From assembly GCA_029242545.1 (NCBI GenBank), contig JAQWTV010000146.1, forward strand, positions 1 to 64,000: a DNA stretch of 64,000 nt, written 5' to 3'. This DNA comes from Roseibacillus sp. GTDB taxonomy: Bacteria; Verrucomicrobiota; Verrucomicrobiia; Verrucomicrobiales; Akkermansiaceae. Each line of letters opens with the position of its first letter. Within the stretch, counting starts at the first letter, position 1. The translations under genes and the position numbers were made by a program. The notes below the pieces were generated by a model that saw only the letters and a list, made by a program, of their open reading frames with translations, ran no database searches and was not told where the DNA came from. This document shows positions 54,189 to 62,926 of the stretch, piece after piece.

Positions 54189-55412
54189 ATGCTCATTGTC
54201 CAGAAATATGGCGGAACGTCCGTCGGATCCTTCGATCGCATTCGCAGTGTAGCGCAGCGAATCAAGTCTCTCATAGATGAGGGACACCAGATCGCGGTGG
54301 TCGTTTCTGCCATGGGGGGAGTCACTGATAAACTTATTGGGATGGCGGAGGAACTCTGTGATGAGCCGCCCGACCGAGAAATGGATGTCCTGCTTTCCAC
54401 GGGAGAGCAGCAGTCCATCGCCCTAGTGACCATGGCTCTCAGGCAGATTGGCGTTGAAGCGGTTTCCATAACCGGACGGCAGGCCGGGGTAAAAACCTCC
54501 GGGTCACACACACGTGCCCGCATCGATACCATAGATGCTACCTTGAGCCGGAGCTACCTTGAGCAGGGCAAGGTCGTTATTGTAGCAGGTTTTCAGGGAG
54601 TTAACGAGCAGGGGCTCATCCAGACCCTCGGGCGAGGGGGGTCAGATCTCTCTGCGATAGCGTTTGCATCCTCTATTGATGCGGATCTCTGCCAGATTCT
54701 GACCGACGTAGACGGGGTTTACACTGCGGATCCCCGGGTGGTCTCTGATGCGAGGAAGCTTCCTGAGATTTCCTACGATGAGCTTCTGGAGCTCGCCTCT
54801 GTAGGAACGAAGGTGATGCAGTCACGATCGGTCGAATTTGCGAAGAAATATGGCGTAAAGTTTGAAGTTCGCTCCTCTCTCAATAATAACCCCGGAACAA
54901 TTGTGACTGAAGAACATGAAGCAATGGAGGCTGTGGTCATCCGTGGAGTATCTATCGAGCGCTCTCAGGCCCGCGTTACCATCACGGGTATTCCCGATGA
55001 GCCGGGAATGTCTGGACGTATCCTTGGAGTGCTTGGGGATGATGAGATCAATATTGACATGATTGTCTCAAACATCGCCCATGATGGTCATGCCCGGCAT
55101 TCCTTCACAATGCACACCCATGATCTGGGCCGGGCTCAGGCCTCGCTGAAGCCCGTTCTGTCCAAGCTGGGAGGCGAAGCGGATCTCGAAACCGAAGCTG
55201 GTATCGCGAAGCTCTCGGTAGTCGGAATTGGGATGCGTTCTCACTCCGGCGTTGCCGCCCAGATGTTCAAGGCTCTTGGGGAGGCGGGAATTAATATAGG
55301 AATGATCAGCACGTCCGAGATCAAGATTTCAATTACGGTTGCGGAGACCTGTATTGAGGATGCGGCCCGGGTCGTTCATCAGGTTTTCGGGCTGGATAGT
55401 GCCCCCGGGTAG
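54189..55412 (+). CDS. lysC: Aspartate kinase
   Basis: 407 aa, the single-function class with tandem ACT domains. MLIVQKYGGTSVGSFDRI is the ATP/aspartate loop, GRGGSDLSAIAFA the second kinase motif; ACT1 starts at RVTITGIPDEPGM and ACT2 at KLSVVGIGMRSHSG. It starts the aspartate pathway to Lys, Thr and Met and is probably feedback-inhibited. I looked for a lysine riboswitch in the 188-bp leader and did not see one. Confidence 0.96.
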   Translation: MLIVQKYGGTSVGSFDRIRSVAQRIKSLIDEGHQIAVVVSAMGGVTDKLIGMAEELCDEPPDREMDVLLSTGEQQSIALVTMALRQIGVEAVSITGRQAGVKTSGSHTRARIDTIDATLSRSYLEQGKVVIVAGFQGVNEQGLIQTLGRGGSDLSAIAFASSIDADLCQILTDVDGVYTADPRVVSDARKLPEISYDELLELASVGTKVMQSRSVEFAKKYGVKFEVRSSLNNNPGTIVTEEHEAMEAVVIRGVSIERSQARVTITGIPDEPGMSGRILGVLGDDEINIDMIVSNIAHDGHARHSFTMHTHDLGRAQASLKPVLSKLGGEADLETEAGIAKLSVVGIGMRSHSGVAAQMFKALGEAGINIGMISTSEIKISITVAETCIEDAARVVHQVFGLDSAPG

Positions 55413-55509
55413 AATGTGTGCTGGCACAGGCCGCCGGGGCCGTGGTGCTTGGATGAATAGAGTCTAATTTAGGCCTCTCTTCGGAGTCAATCTGAGTCTA
55501 TTCTTGGCC

Positions 55510-56709
55510 GTGTTTTCCGACGATTTTCGATCTGAGCTTAGGATCCTCCTTGAGGAAATCAAGGAGGCCGGCCTTCATAAGAAGGAAAAATTGATCAGCT
55601 CATCGCAGGACGCGATGATTACGCTGGAGGATGGTCGGGAGGTGCTCAACATGTGCGCCAATAATTACCTGGGGCTTGCGAACCATCCATCTGTTGTGGA
55701 AGCCGCTCGTAAGTCTTTAGAGCAGTGGGGTTTTGGAACGGCCTCTGTGCGTTTCATCTGTGGCAGCCAATCCCTTCATCGGGAGCTTGAAGAGAGGATC
55801 TCCATCTTTCTTGGAACAGAAGATACCATTCTATACCCTTCCTGCTTTGATGCTAATGGAGGTCTTTATGAGACTCTTCTCACTGCGGATGACGCGGTGA
55901 TTTCTGATAGCCTGAACCATGCTTCCATCATTGATGGGATCCGTCTCAGCAAGGCGCATAGATATCGCTACCGGAACAATGACCTGTCCGATCTGGAGGT
56001 TAAATTGCAGGAGGCAGAAGCCTCTGGAGCGCGCAGAAAAATGATTACCACCGATGGGGTTTTCTCTATGGATGGAGTGATCGCTCAACTGGATGGGATT
56101 CACGAGTTAGCTAAAAAATATGATGCTCTTGTGCATTTCGATGATTGTCATGCCACGGGGTTTCTAGGGCCGAGGGGCCGTGGAACCCACGAGCATTGCG
56201 GCCTCTTCGGGAAGGTGGATCTGACCACCTCTACTCTGGGAAAGGCACTCGGAGGCGCTTCAGGAGGATATACCTCAGGGCGCAGGGAGATCATTGAATT
56301 GCTTCGGCAGCGTTCGCGACCTTACCTTTTTTCCAACAGTCTCGCCCCGGCAATTGTCGCGGCATCACTTAAGGTGTTCGAAATGCTTGAGTCATCCACG
56401 GAGTTAGCCGAGCGATTGAAACGCAATACGGTCTATTTCCGGGAGGCCATGGCTGGGACGGGATTTTCCATAGGTGGTGCCGACCACCCCATTACTCCGA
56501 TCATGCTTGGGGATGCCGCGCTTTCGCAGCGTTTCGCTCAGAAGCTTCTTGAATACGGGGTATATGCTATCGGGTTCTTTTACCCGGTTGTGCCCCATGA
56601 AACTGCTCGAATTCGGACCCAGATTTCCGCGGCACACACCACGGAGCAACTTGATCGAGCGGTGGAGGCCTTTGCCAAAACTGGCCGGCAGATGGGCGTT
56701 ATCGGCTAG
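55510..56709 (+). CDS. kbl: Glycine C-acetyltransferase (2-amino-3-ketobutyrate CoA ligase)
   Basis: About 399 aa; GTG 55510 or TTG 55504 starts. The sequence follows E. coli Kbl closely: [56 protein letters not shown], the PLP lysine in [14 protein letters not shown], and [17 protein letters not shown]. With threonine dehydrogenase it cleaves threonine to glycine and acetyl-CoA; tdh is not next to it. It follows lysC by 97 bp. Confidence 0.95.
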   Translation: MFSDDFRSELRILLEEIKEAGLHKKEKLISSSQDAMITLEDGREVLNMCANNYLGLANHPSVVEAARKSLEQWGFGTASVRFICGSQSLHRELEERISIFLGTEDTILYPSCFDANGGLYETLLTADDAVISDSLNHASIIDGIRLSKAHRYRYRNNDLSDLEVKLQEAEASGARRKMITTDGVFSMDGVIAQLDGIHELAKKYDALVHFDDCHATGFLGPRGRGTHEHCGLFGKVDLTTSTLGKALGGASGGYTSGRREIIELLRQRSRPYLFSNSLAPAIVAASLKVFEMLESSTELAERLKRNTVYFREAMAGTGFSIGGADHPITPIMLGDAALSQRFAQKLLEYGVYAIGFFYPVVPHETARIRTQISAAHTTEQLDRAVEAFAKTGRQMGVIG

Positions 56710-56805
56710 GTAATACCTCGTGGTGCTTAGGACCGGGGAGGCTTCGGGTCGGCAAATTGCCGAGAGGATGATCTGGGGCACGCTGGTCTGCCGCGGGTTC
56801 TGGAA

Positions 56806-58248
56806 TCAGGCGATTACCCTGTCGATGACTTTACCTGCAACATCAGTTAACCGGAAATCCCGCCCGCTAAAGTGATAGGTAAGCTCCTTATGATCAATTC
56901 CCATGAGGTGGAGAATCGTAGCGTGAATGTCGTGAACAGAGGTGCGGTCTACGGCAGCGTGATATCCTATTTCATCTGTTTCCCCGTAGCTAGTGCCTCC
57001 CTTGATGCCACCTCCAGCCATCCACATAGTGAAACCAAAGGGGTGGTGGTCCCGGCCATTACCGCCCTGTTTCTGTGGGGTGCGCCCGAATTCTCCTCCC
57101 CACACCACCAGGGTCTCATCGAGAAGTCCTCGCTGCTCGAGGTCCTGGAGAAGTCCTGCGATAGGCTGGTCCGTGGCGGCACAGTGCTTGCCGTGATTGC
57201 CTACAATGCTGCCGTGAGCATCCCAGTTATTATCGCCGTGCCCTCCGCCTGAGTAAAGCTGCACGAAGCGAACCCCGCGCTCAACGAGGCGCCTTGCCAT
57301 TAGGCATTGGCTTCCGAAATACTCCCCCGGGTTGCCGCTTTCAATTCCGTAGAGGCTTCGAGTCGATTCCTTCTCCTGAGAAATATCCAAGGCCTCGGGA
57401 GCTGCCGACTGCATTCGATAGGCAAGCTCGAAGGACTGGATGCGCGCCTCCAGAGCATTATCAGAAGGATAGCCCGTCATGTGGTGACGATTGAGTTTGC
57501 TCGCGTAATCAAGCAATTCCCTTTGTTGGGAGTGGGCTAAGCTATCGGGTCTCTTCAAATTCAGGATCGGGATGCCCTTTGAGCGGACCGGCGTTCCCTG
57601 AAAGGCTCCAGGAAGAAAGCCGGATCCCCAGTTAGGGGCCCCTCCGATAGGCCCTCCGCGATAGTCGTAGAGAACGACAAATCCCGGGAGGTCCCGATTG
57701 TCAGAGCCCAGGCCGTAGGTGACCCACGACCCTACACTTGGAAACCCGGTCCGGATCATGCCGGTATTGAGTTCGAAAAGCGCCGGGGCGTGGCTGATGG
57801 AATGGCCATAGACGCCCCGGAGCATTGCGGTCTGGTCGACCATTCCCGCGAGGTGTGGGTAGCGGTCGGAGACCCAGTGCCCACTCTGTCCATGGCGGGC
57901 AAATTTATAAGGAGAGGGGAAAAGACCACCCACGCTTCGCGCGCCCTTTTTATCAACGACCTCGCTCACGTTTTTTCCCTCATATTTTTTGAGGGCGGGC
58001 TTGTAATCAAAAAGGTCCACATGACTTGGGCCTCCATACATGAAAAGGAAGATTACCCGCTTCGCACGAGCGCTGAAGTGAGGCTGTCTTGGAGACAAGG
58101 GGGAGTCCGATTCGGTCGCTGAGTTTGCCAGAAGCTGCTGATCTGCCATCAGTCCTGCAAGGGCGAGGGAGCCAAACCCGCATCCTGCGTTGGAGAGGAG
58201 GTCCCGGCGTGTCATCGCCCGGGAGGCGCTAGCCAGATTAATCGACAT
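56806..58248 (-). CDS. DUF1501 domain-containing protein (Tat-type signal)
   Basis: 480 aa, an alkaline-phosphatase-superfamily-like secreted protein. The N-terminus (MTRRDLLSNAGCGFGSLALA) resembles a twin-arginine signal. VIFLFMYGGPSHVDLFDYKP, MVDQTAMLRGVYGHSISHA, WGGEFGRTPQKQGGNGRDHH and the C-terminal IDHKELTYHFSGRDFRLTDV are hallmarks of DUF1501. Function unknown. It overlaps the DUF1553 gene upstream by 11 bp; the two almost always occur as a pair in planctomycetes and verrucomicrobia. Confidence 0.92.
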   Translation of the reverse strand: MSINLASASRAMTRRDLLSNAGCGFGSLALAGLMADQQLLANSATESDSPLSPRQPHFSARAKRVIFLFMYGGPSHVDLFDYKPALKKYEGKNVSEVVDKKGARSVGGLFPSPYKFARHGQSGHWVSDRYPHLAGMVDQTAMLRGVYGHSISHAPALFELNTGMIRTGFPSVGSWVTYGLGSDNRDLPGFVVLYDYRGGPIGGAPNWGSGFLPGAFQGTPVRSKGIPILNLKRPDSLAHSQQRELLDYASKLNRHHMTGYPSDNALEARIQSFELAYRMQSAAPEALDISQEKESTRSLYGIESGNPGEYFGSQCLMARRLVERGVRFVQLYSGGGHGDNNWDAHGSIVGNHGKHCAATDQPIAGLLQDLEQRGLLDETLVVWGGEFGRTPQKQGGNGRDHHPFGFTMWMAGGGIKGGTSYGETDEIGYHAAVDRTSVHDIHATILHLMGIDHKELTYHFSGRDFRLTDVAGKVIDRVIA

Positions 58249-60103
58249 AGGCGAATTCGTTCAGAGTGAGAAGAATATGACAGAAGTTCTCAACGGTCTG
58301 TTCCTCCTGTGCCATTAACTCAATACCCAGCTTGATCTCGGCGTCCGTCGCATTTCGCGAGAAGGCCAGCCAGTAAGCTTCTTCCACGATAGCCCGTCTT
58401 TCCTCTGGTTGGGAGTCTGTGGAGCGGGCCTTGGCGGCGGCGATGACCCGCTTAGCAAAATGAGCGGCTTGCTGACGAACAAACTGGTTGTTCAACAGGA
58501 GCAGTGCCTGAGTCGCGACAGTAGTTTTTTCCCTGACGCCCCGGCTCTGCATTGCGTCGGGAACATCAAAGGCTTCAAAGAAAGGGACCCTCATTGAGCG
58601 ACGCATAAAGACGTAAATGCTTCGCCTCCAGGTCTCCGGCCCATCCTTGACATTGGTTGGCCATTTATTGGTCGACCCTGTCTTGACCGCGTCACTGGAG
58701 ACCCATGGCTTGATACTTGGACCGTAGAGCTTCCTGTTCAGTGTCCCGGCTGTGTTCATGATAGAATCTCGAAGGATCTCGGCCTCGAGCCGTCTCGGAT
58801 GTCGTCGCCATTGCAGGTTGTTTTCGGGATCAATGGCATGCCGCTGTCGATCCCACTCCGTGCTCTGCATATAGGTCGAGCTGGTCATGATCAGCTTGTG
58901 AATGGGCTTTAGTCGCCAGCCCTCCCTGATGAGTTCGGATGCCAGCCAATCAAGGAGATCAAGATTGGTTGGCTTGTCCCCAACGCTGCCGAAATTATTA
59001 CTGGTTTTAACCAGTCCGACACCGAAGTGGTGCTGCCAGAGACGATTCACGATCACCCGGGCCAACAAGGCGCCAGCCCCCTTCTCAACGTCGGTGAGCC
59101 AACGGGCCAGCCCCGGCCGGCCGTCTCCGCCTTTGTTTTCCGTTTCGCGGATCCAATTAGAGACGTCACTGCTGGCAGGGCTGAGGACAGTCAGGACCCC
59201 GGATCCGACATCGCCTTCTTTTTCCTCAACGTCGCCCCTGTTCAAGAGAGGGTTTTTCCGGGTATTCCCTCCATTCCATGTGAGCGCTTTTACCGAAGCT
59301 CCCTTATTCCCAATGGCAACATTGCGGTCTCCAGGTTTACCGGGAAGAAAAAATCCGACGAGGCGGTAGTAGTCACGTTGAGAGATCGGATCATATTTGT
59401 GGTCGTGACACCTCGCACAACCAATTGTCAGTCCGAGGAATGCTGATCCGGTAGCTGAAACAATATCGTCCATCTTGTCATACATGGCCTTCTCACGGTC
59501 GACTCCATCCACATTAGTTACCGTTGATCCGGCAGTAAGAAATCCGGTCAGGGCCTGAGCGAGAGCATCGTCACCTTTCAAGGAATCTCCTGCTACCTGC
59601 CATCGGGTGAACTTATCGAAGGGCATGTCCTCATTCAGGGCACGGATTACTGCATCACGATAGGTCCATGCAGTTGGCCGTTCGTTGTCACTTTCATAGC
59701 CGTGACTTTCACCAAAGCGTGCAACATCAAGCCAATGGCGGCCCCATCGTTCACCGTAATGTGGGCTGGATAGCAGTTGAGATATTACCTGGCTGTAGGC
59801 TTCGGGAGATGTATTTGCGGCGAACTCTTCCACCTCTCTCCGCGAGGGGGCAAGGCCGATCAGGTCAAAATACGCGCGCCTGATCAGCGAGTTGCGAGGG
59901 GCAAGGCCGTTTGGGGAAAGCTGTTCCTTCCGGGCATTTTTCAGGATGAAATGATCTACCGCATTTCGGACCCATGAGCTATCTGGAGCGGTGGGGACTT
60001 TTATAGGAGTGAGTGGCTGGAAAGCCCAGTAAGCCCGCTCTTCGGCGGCAGCCGATATGATAGGGGCCGCAATGGGAATAAGAAGAGGGAGAATTCGTCT
60101 CAT
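58238..60103 (-). CDS. DUF1549/DUF1553 domain secreted protein
   Basis: 621 aa with a signal peptide (ILPLLIPIAAPIISAAAEE). DUF1549 spans residues ~45-250 (IRRAYFDLIGLAPSRREVEEF; GERWGRHWLDVARFGESHGYESDN; IGCARCHDHKYDPISQRDYY) and DUF1553 the rest (RVIVNRLWQHHFGVGLVKTSNNFGS; ATQALLLLNNQFV). The cytochrome c domain that begins many relatives is absent. CARCH is a CxxCH motif inside DUF1549, conserved in the family. Proposed roles include redox or glycan processing, but none is proven. First gene of a two-gene operon with DUF1501. Confidence 0.9.
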   Translation of the reverse strand: MRRILPLLIPIAAPIISAAAEERAYWAFQPLTPIKVPTAPDSSWVRNAVDHFILKNARKEQLSPNGLAPRNSLIRRAYFDLIGLAPSRREVEEFAANTSPEAYSQVISQLLSSPHYGERWGRHWLDVARFGESHGYESDNERPTAWTYRDAVIRALNEDMPFDKFTRWQVAGDSLKGDDALAQALTGFLTAGSTVTNVDGVDREKAMYDKMDDIVSATGSAFLGLTIGCARCHDHKYDPISQRDYYRLVGFFLPGKPGDRNVAIGNKGASVKALTWNGGNTRKNPLLNRGDVEEKEGDVGSGVLTVLSPASSDVSNWIRETENKGGDGRPGLARWLTDVEKGAGALLARVIVNRLWQHHFGVGLVKTSNNFGSVGDKPTNLDLLDWLASELIREGWRLKPIHKLIMTSSTYMQSTEWDRQRHAIDPENNLQWRRHPRRLEAEILRDSIMNTAGTLNRKLYGPSIKPWVSSDAVKTGSTNKWPTNVKDGPETWRRSIYVFMRRSMRVPFFEAFDVPDAMQSRGVREKTTVATQALLLLNNQFVRQQAAHFAKRVIAAAKARSTDSQPEERRAIVEEAYWLAFSRNATDAEIKLGIELMAQEEQTVENFCHILLTLNEFAYVD

Positions 60104-60160
60104 CGGTGCAGTGGTCTAGCCAAAATGACCAGGCTCTTTGAAAGAAAGTAAGCGCACTAA

Positions 60161-60769
60161 GTGAATACAATCAATGCCGGTCTGCCACAAGCACTTGAAT
60201 CAATTCCTTTTCCACTTCAGGTCTCTTCCCCTGTTCCCCTGTCCGCGGATGTGAGAGCTCGGACGAAGGGAGTGAGATCTGGACCTGGCGACTATTTGGA
60301 ACTCTGGGGTGTTGATCCTCTTTGTCGCTTCTGGGCTGGACTTAATCAGGGGAGAACGAGAGAAGCGGGGGTGGAAGTATGGATCCAGCAATATGACTGT
60401 AGTTTGAAGGCGGTTTCGGAACCTTCTGTTGAGAAGTGCCTTGAGCTGCTGCGGTCTCATGATTGGGAAAGTGAATTGTCTTCCTACGAGCAGGCGCTGG
60501 AGGGAGGGCGAGATCGGTGTCCTCCCGGCTTACAGCTGATCGACGGGGATCGGGTTCTTCAGATTATGCCGGTGCGGGCGGGACGTGCACATTATTCGTA
60601 TTCCTGCGATCATCCTCTCAGGCTTCTGGCCTTTCTCGGGGCGAGCAAAACCCTGAACGCCTGGGATGTAGGGCCTGAATACCAGGTTGCTCTGGTTCAA
60701 AATCATTTTGAAGGAGACCAGAGAAAACTGGTCAGGATGCTGGTCGAATTGACCTCCAGTGATTCCTAG
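60161..60769 (+). CDS. Hypothetical protein
   Basis: 202 aa from GTG 60161, divergent from the DUF1553 gene. Soluble, with no signal or membrane segment: DYLELWGVDPLCRFWAGLNQ, AGVEVWIQQYDC, PPGLQLIDGDRVLQIMPVRA and RKLVRMLVELTSSD. Composition and codon use look like those of the neighbours. I recognise no family. prmA follows 144 bp downstream. Confidence 0.65.
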   Translation: MNTINAGLPQALESIPFPLQVSSPVPLSADVRARTKGVRSGPGDYLELWGVDPLCRFWAGLNQGRTREAGVEVWIQQYDCSLKAVSEPSVEKCLELLRSHDWESELSSYEQALEGGRDRCPPGLQLIDGDRVLQIMPVRAGRAHYSYSCDHPLRLLAFLGASKTLNAWDVGPEYQVALVQNHFEGDQRKLVRMLVELTSSDS

Positions 60770-60913
60770 CTGTTCTCATAAGCACGGAAGGAGGCCAGGC
60801 TCATCCTGAGATCTGAGGGAGCTCACCACTGCCGCCTCATCGGGTTAGGCCTGTGTTGCCGGGTAAAACGCAGAAGATTCTATTTTGCTATCTGCAAGGC
60901 CCTGCCCTAAGGG

Positions 60914-61765
60914 ATGGCTGCAAGAATGTGGGTATGGTCGAAGCGGTCAGCACTAAGACAGGAAGATCTCTGGGAGGAGCGCTTCCATGGTAATCAGAAT
61001 GCAGTCATTACGAGGTTGAGGAGCGGGAAGTTTCTCCGGGTGGATCTCTACTGTGAAGAAGAAGGTGAGGCTCTTGAGTTAGTGGAACAATTTGGTGGGG
61101 TCGTTAGAAGCTTGACGGAGGTGGACTGGGTCGCAGAGTCAGCCAAGCCGCTCCCGCCCCTGAAGATCCGTGATTGCCTGCTGGTGACCTCGGAAACAAA
61201 CGTGGCGAGGTTACACGAGCTGCAGGAAAATAGCGAAGGCAGGACTGTAGTCATCATTCCTGCCGAAATGGCTTTTGGAACCGGGGACCATGCCACCACA
61301 TCTTCCTGCCTGAGATTTCTCGCAGATGAGGCCCGGAGGCGACGGGGAGAGGGCTGGAGCATGCTGGATCTTGGATGCGGCACCGGGGTTCTTGCCATTG
61401 CGGCAAGCCTGCTTGGTGCAAATGAGTGTGAAGCAATGGATATTGATCCCACTGCAGTCTCGGTGGCGCGGCGGAATGTTGAGCGTAATAACGCTCCCGG
61501 GGTGCTGGTTTTATGCGCAGATCTGGATGATTGGATTCCGGGGACTTCATATGATGTTGTGGTGGCGAATCTTTTTGCGGCCGTGCTCCAAAGGTCCTTT
61601 GAAAAGATAGGCGAGGCTCTCAAGGCCGGGGGAATCCTCATACTTTCCGGGATTCTGCAGGATCAATGGGATGATACCGAGAAGGCCGCTCAGGCTGCGG
61701 GCCTAGCCTTTGAGGTCGTTCATAGGAGGGGGAAATGGATCGCGGCCAAGGGTGGTTTTGCTTGA
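60914..61765 (+). CDS. prmA: Ribosomal protein L11 methyltransferase-like
   Basis: 283 aa. The N-terminal substrate-binding part is followed by IIPAEMAFGTGDHATTSSCL, the PrmA signature, and the SAM motifs MLDLGCGTGVLAIAASLLGA, CEAMDIDPTAVSVARRNVERN and YDVVVANLFAAVL. PrmA trimethylates Lys and the N-terminus of ribosomal protein L11. The length is close to the family's usual ~290 aa. A promoter was not identified. Confidence 0.92.
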   Translation: MAARMWVWSKRSALRQEDLWEERFHGNQNAVITRLRSGKFLRVDLYCEEEGEALELVEQFGGVVRSLTEVDWVAESAKPLPPLKIRDCLLVTSETNVARLHELQENSEGRTVVIIPAEMAFGTGDHATTSSCLRFLADEARRRRGEGWSMLDLGCGTGVLAIAASLLGANECEAMDIDPTAVSVARRNVERNNAPGVLVLCADLDDWIPGTSYDVVVANLFAAVLQRSFEKIGEALKAGGILILSGILQDQWDDTEKAAQAAGLAFEVVHRRGKWIAAKGGFA

Positions 61766-61895
61766 GCTCTGTGAGGGGTTCATACTGCCTTGCTCCTTTA
61801 AAAAGAGAGCTACGGCAGGGCGGATGGGGTCAATGCGGCCAGAGAGCTGAATTTTTCTTTTGTCGCCAGCCTTTTCGTCGACGAGCATTCCCCCT

Positions 61896-62897
61896 GTGAA
61901 GAGCTTCGTAGGGTTGGCGATCTTGCTTCTGATTCCCAGTATTGGGTATTTCCACAGGCAGATTTTCCTCAGCGAGCTCAAACCGAGACTTGAGAGGCAG
62001 GTTGAGGAGATTCTGAAAGAGGAGGGGGTGGTCGACCCAGGGGTGCGGCTTGACTATCTGGATGCCTTCATTTCAGGAGCGGTGGATTCGGATTCGCAGC
62101 GTGCAAGGGTTGTCGCCCGGGTTGACGCGTTATCGGGGGTTCGAGTGATTGGTCACGCGAGTGAGCTGCGAGCCCCTGGATGGTTGCGAATTGAGAGGAA
62201 GGAAGAGCGTTTCAGCGTGAGCGGCGTTGTTTCCGAGGATCTGGTGGTTGAGCTAAATCCTCCTCTCAAGGCTCCCTCGGGGTGGGATGCGAGCCTCGAA
62301 CGGCGTAAATTTGTTATTAACCCCAAGGGGGTTGGGGGATGGGCGGAATTTCTCGAATATTATTTCCGGGAGCAGGGTGATCGAAGTGTAGAGCTGAAAA
62401 AAGGTGGATTGATTATGCGAGGCGACACTACCAGCGGGCTCAGGATCGATTGGCTTTCTAAGGCAAGTGAGGTCGTTCCCAAGGATATGGTTTCGGATGA
62501 GTTCGTATTGCGCTCGTCTCCTTACCATTTTCCGGGATACCAGCCCGAGTCCCTGCGTGATGGAACGGTGCTTGGGCAATTACGGCGCAAGCTAAACGAC
62601 AGTGTAGTTACCTTCCGCCCCGGGAGTGAGGAGCTTCAGAGCGGCGACCGAGATAAGGTAATCATCGCTGCGCGCGCTATTATTACTGCTGGTGAAGGAG
62701 CCCGCTACGCAGTAGGAGGGCATCCGGCACGTGATGGGAATGCGACCGAAAACAGCCGGCTCGCGCGTCTCAGAGCGGAGGTGGTTGGAAAGATTCTCGT
62801 GGATCACGGTGTGCTGATCAGTCAAATTGAGACACGGTCCTTTGGGGTAGCGCCCGGGGGAGATCGTGACAACCAGGTGGAGATCATGGTCAAGTAA
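61896..62897 (+). CDS. TM-anchored BON plus OmpA-like protein (ArfA-like layout)
   Basis: About 333 aa from GTG 61896; TTG 61860 is an alternative. Order: one transmembrane helix (FVGLAILLLIPSIGYF), a BON domain at ~35-105 (VDSDSQRARVVARVDALSGV), a linking region and a C-terminal OmpA-like domain (VTFRPGSEELQSGDRDKV, VGGHPARDGNATENSRLARL, NQVEIMVK). This matches the arrangement of mycobacterial ArfA/OmpATb. It probably ties the cell envelope together by binding peptidoglycan. The coiled-coil gene downstream starts 30 bp later and is likely co-transcribed. Confidence 0.72.
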   Translation: MKSFVGLAILLLIPSIGYFHRQIFLSELKPRLERQVEEILKEEGVVDPGVRLDYLDAFISGAVDSDSQRARVVARVDALSGVRVIGHASELRAPGWLRIERKEERFSVSGVVSEDLVVELNPPLKAPSGWDASLERRKFVINPKGVGGWAEFLEYYFREQGDRSVELKKGGLIMRGDTTSGLRIDWLSKASEVVPKDMVSDEFVLRSSPYHFPGYQPESLRDGTVLGQLRRKLNDSVVTFRPGSEELQSGDRDKVIIAARAIITAGEGARYAVGGHPARDGNATENSRLARLRAEVVGKILVDHGVLISQIETRSFGVAPGGDRDNQVEIMVK

Positions 62898-62926
62898 GAG
62901 ACCGGCACCCAAGAGAGAGAATCCGC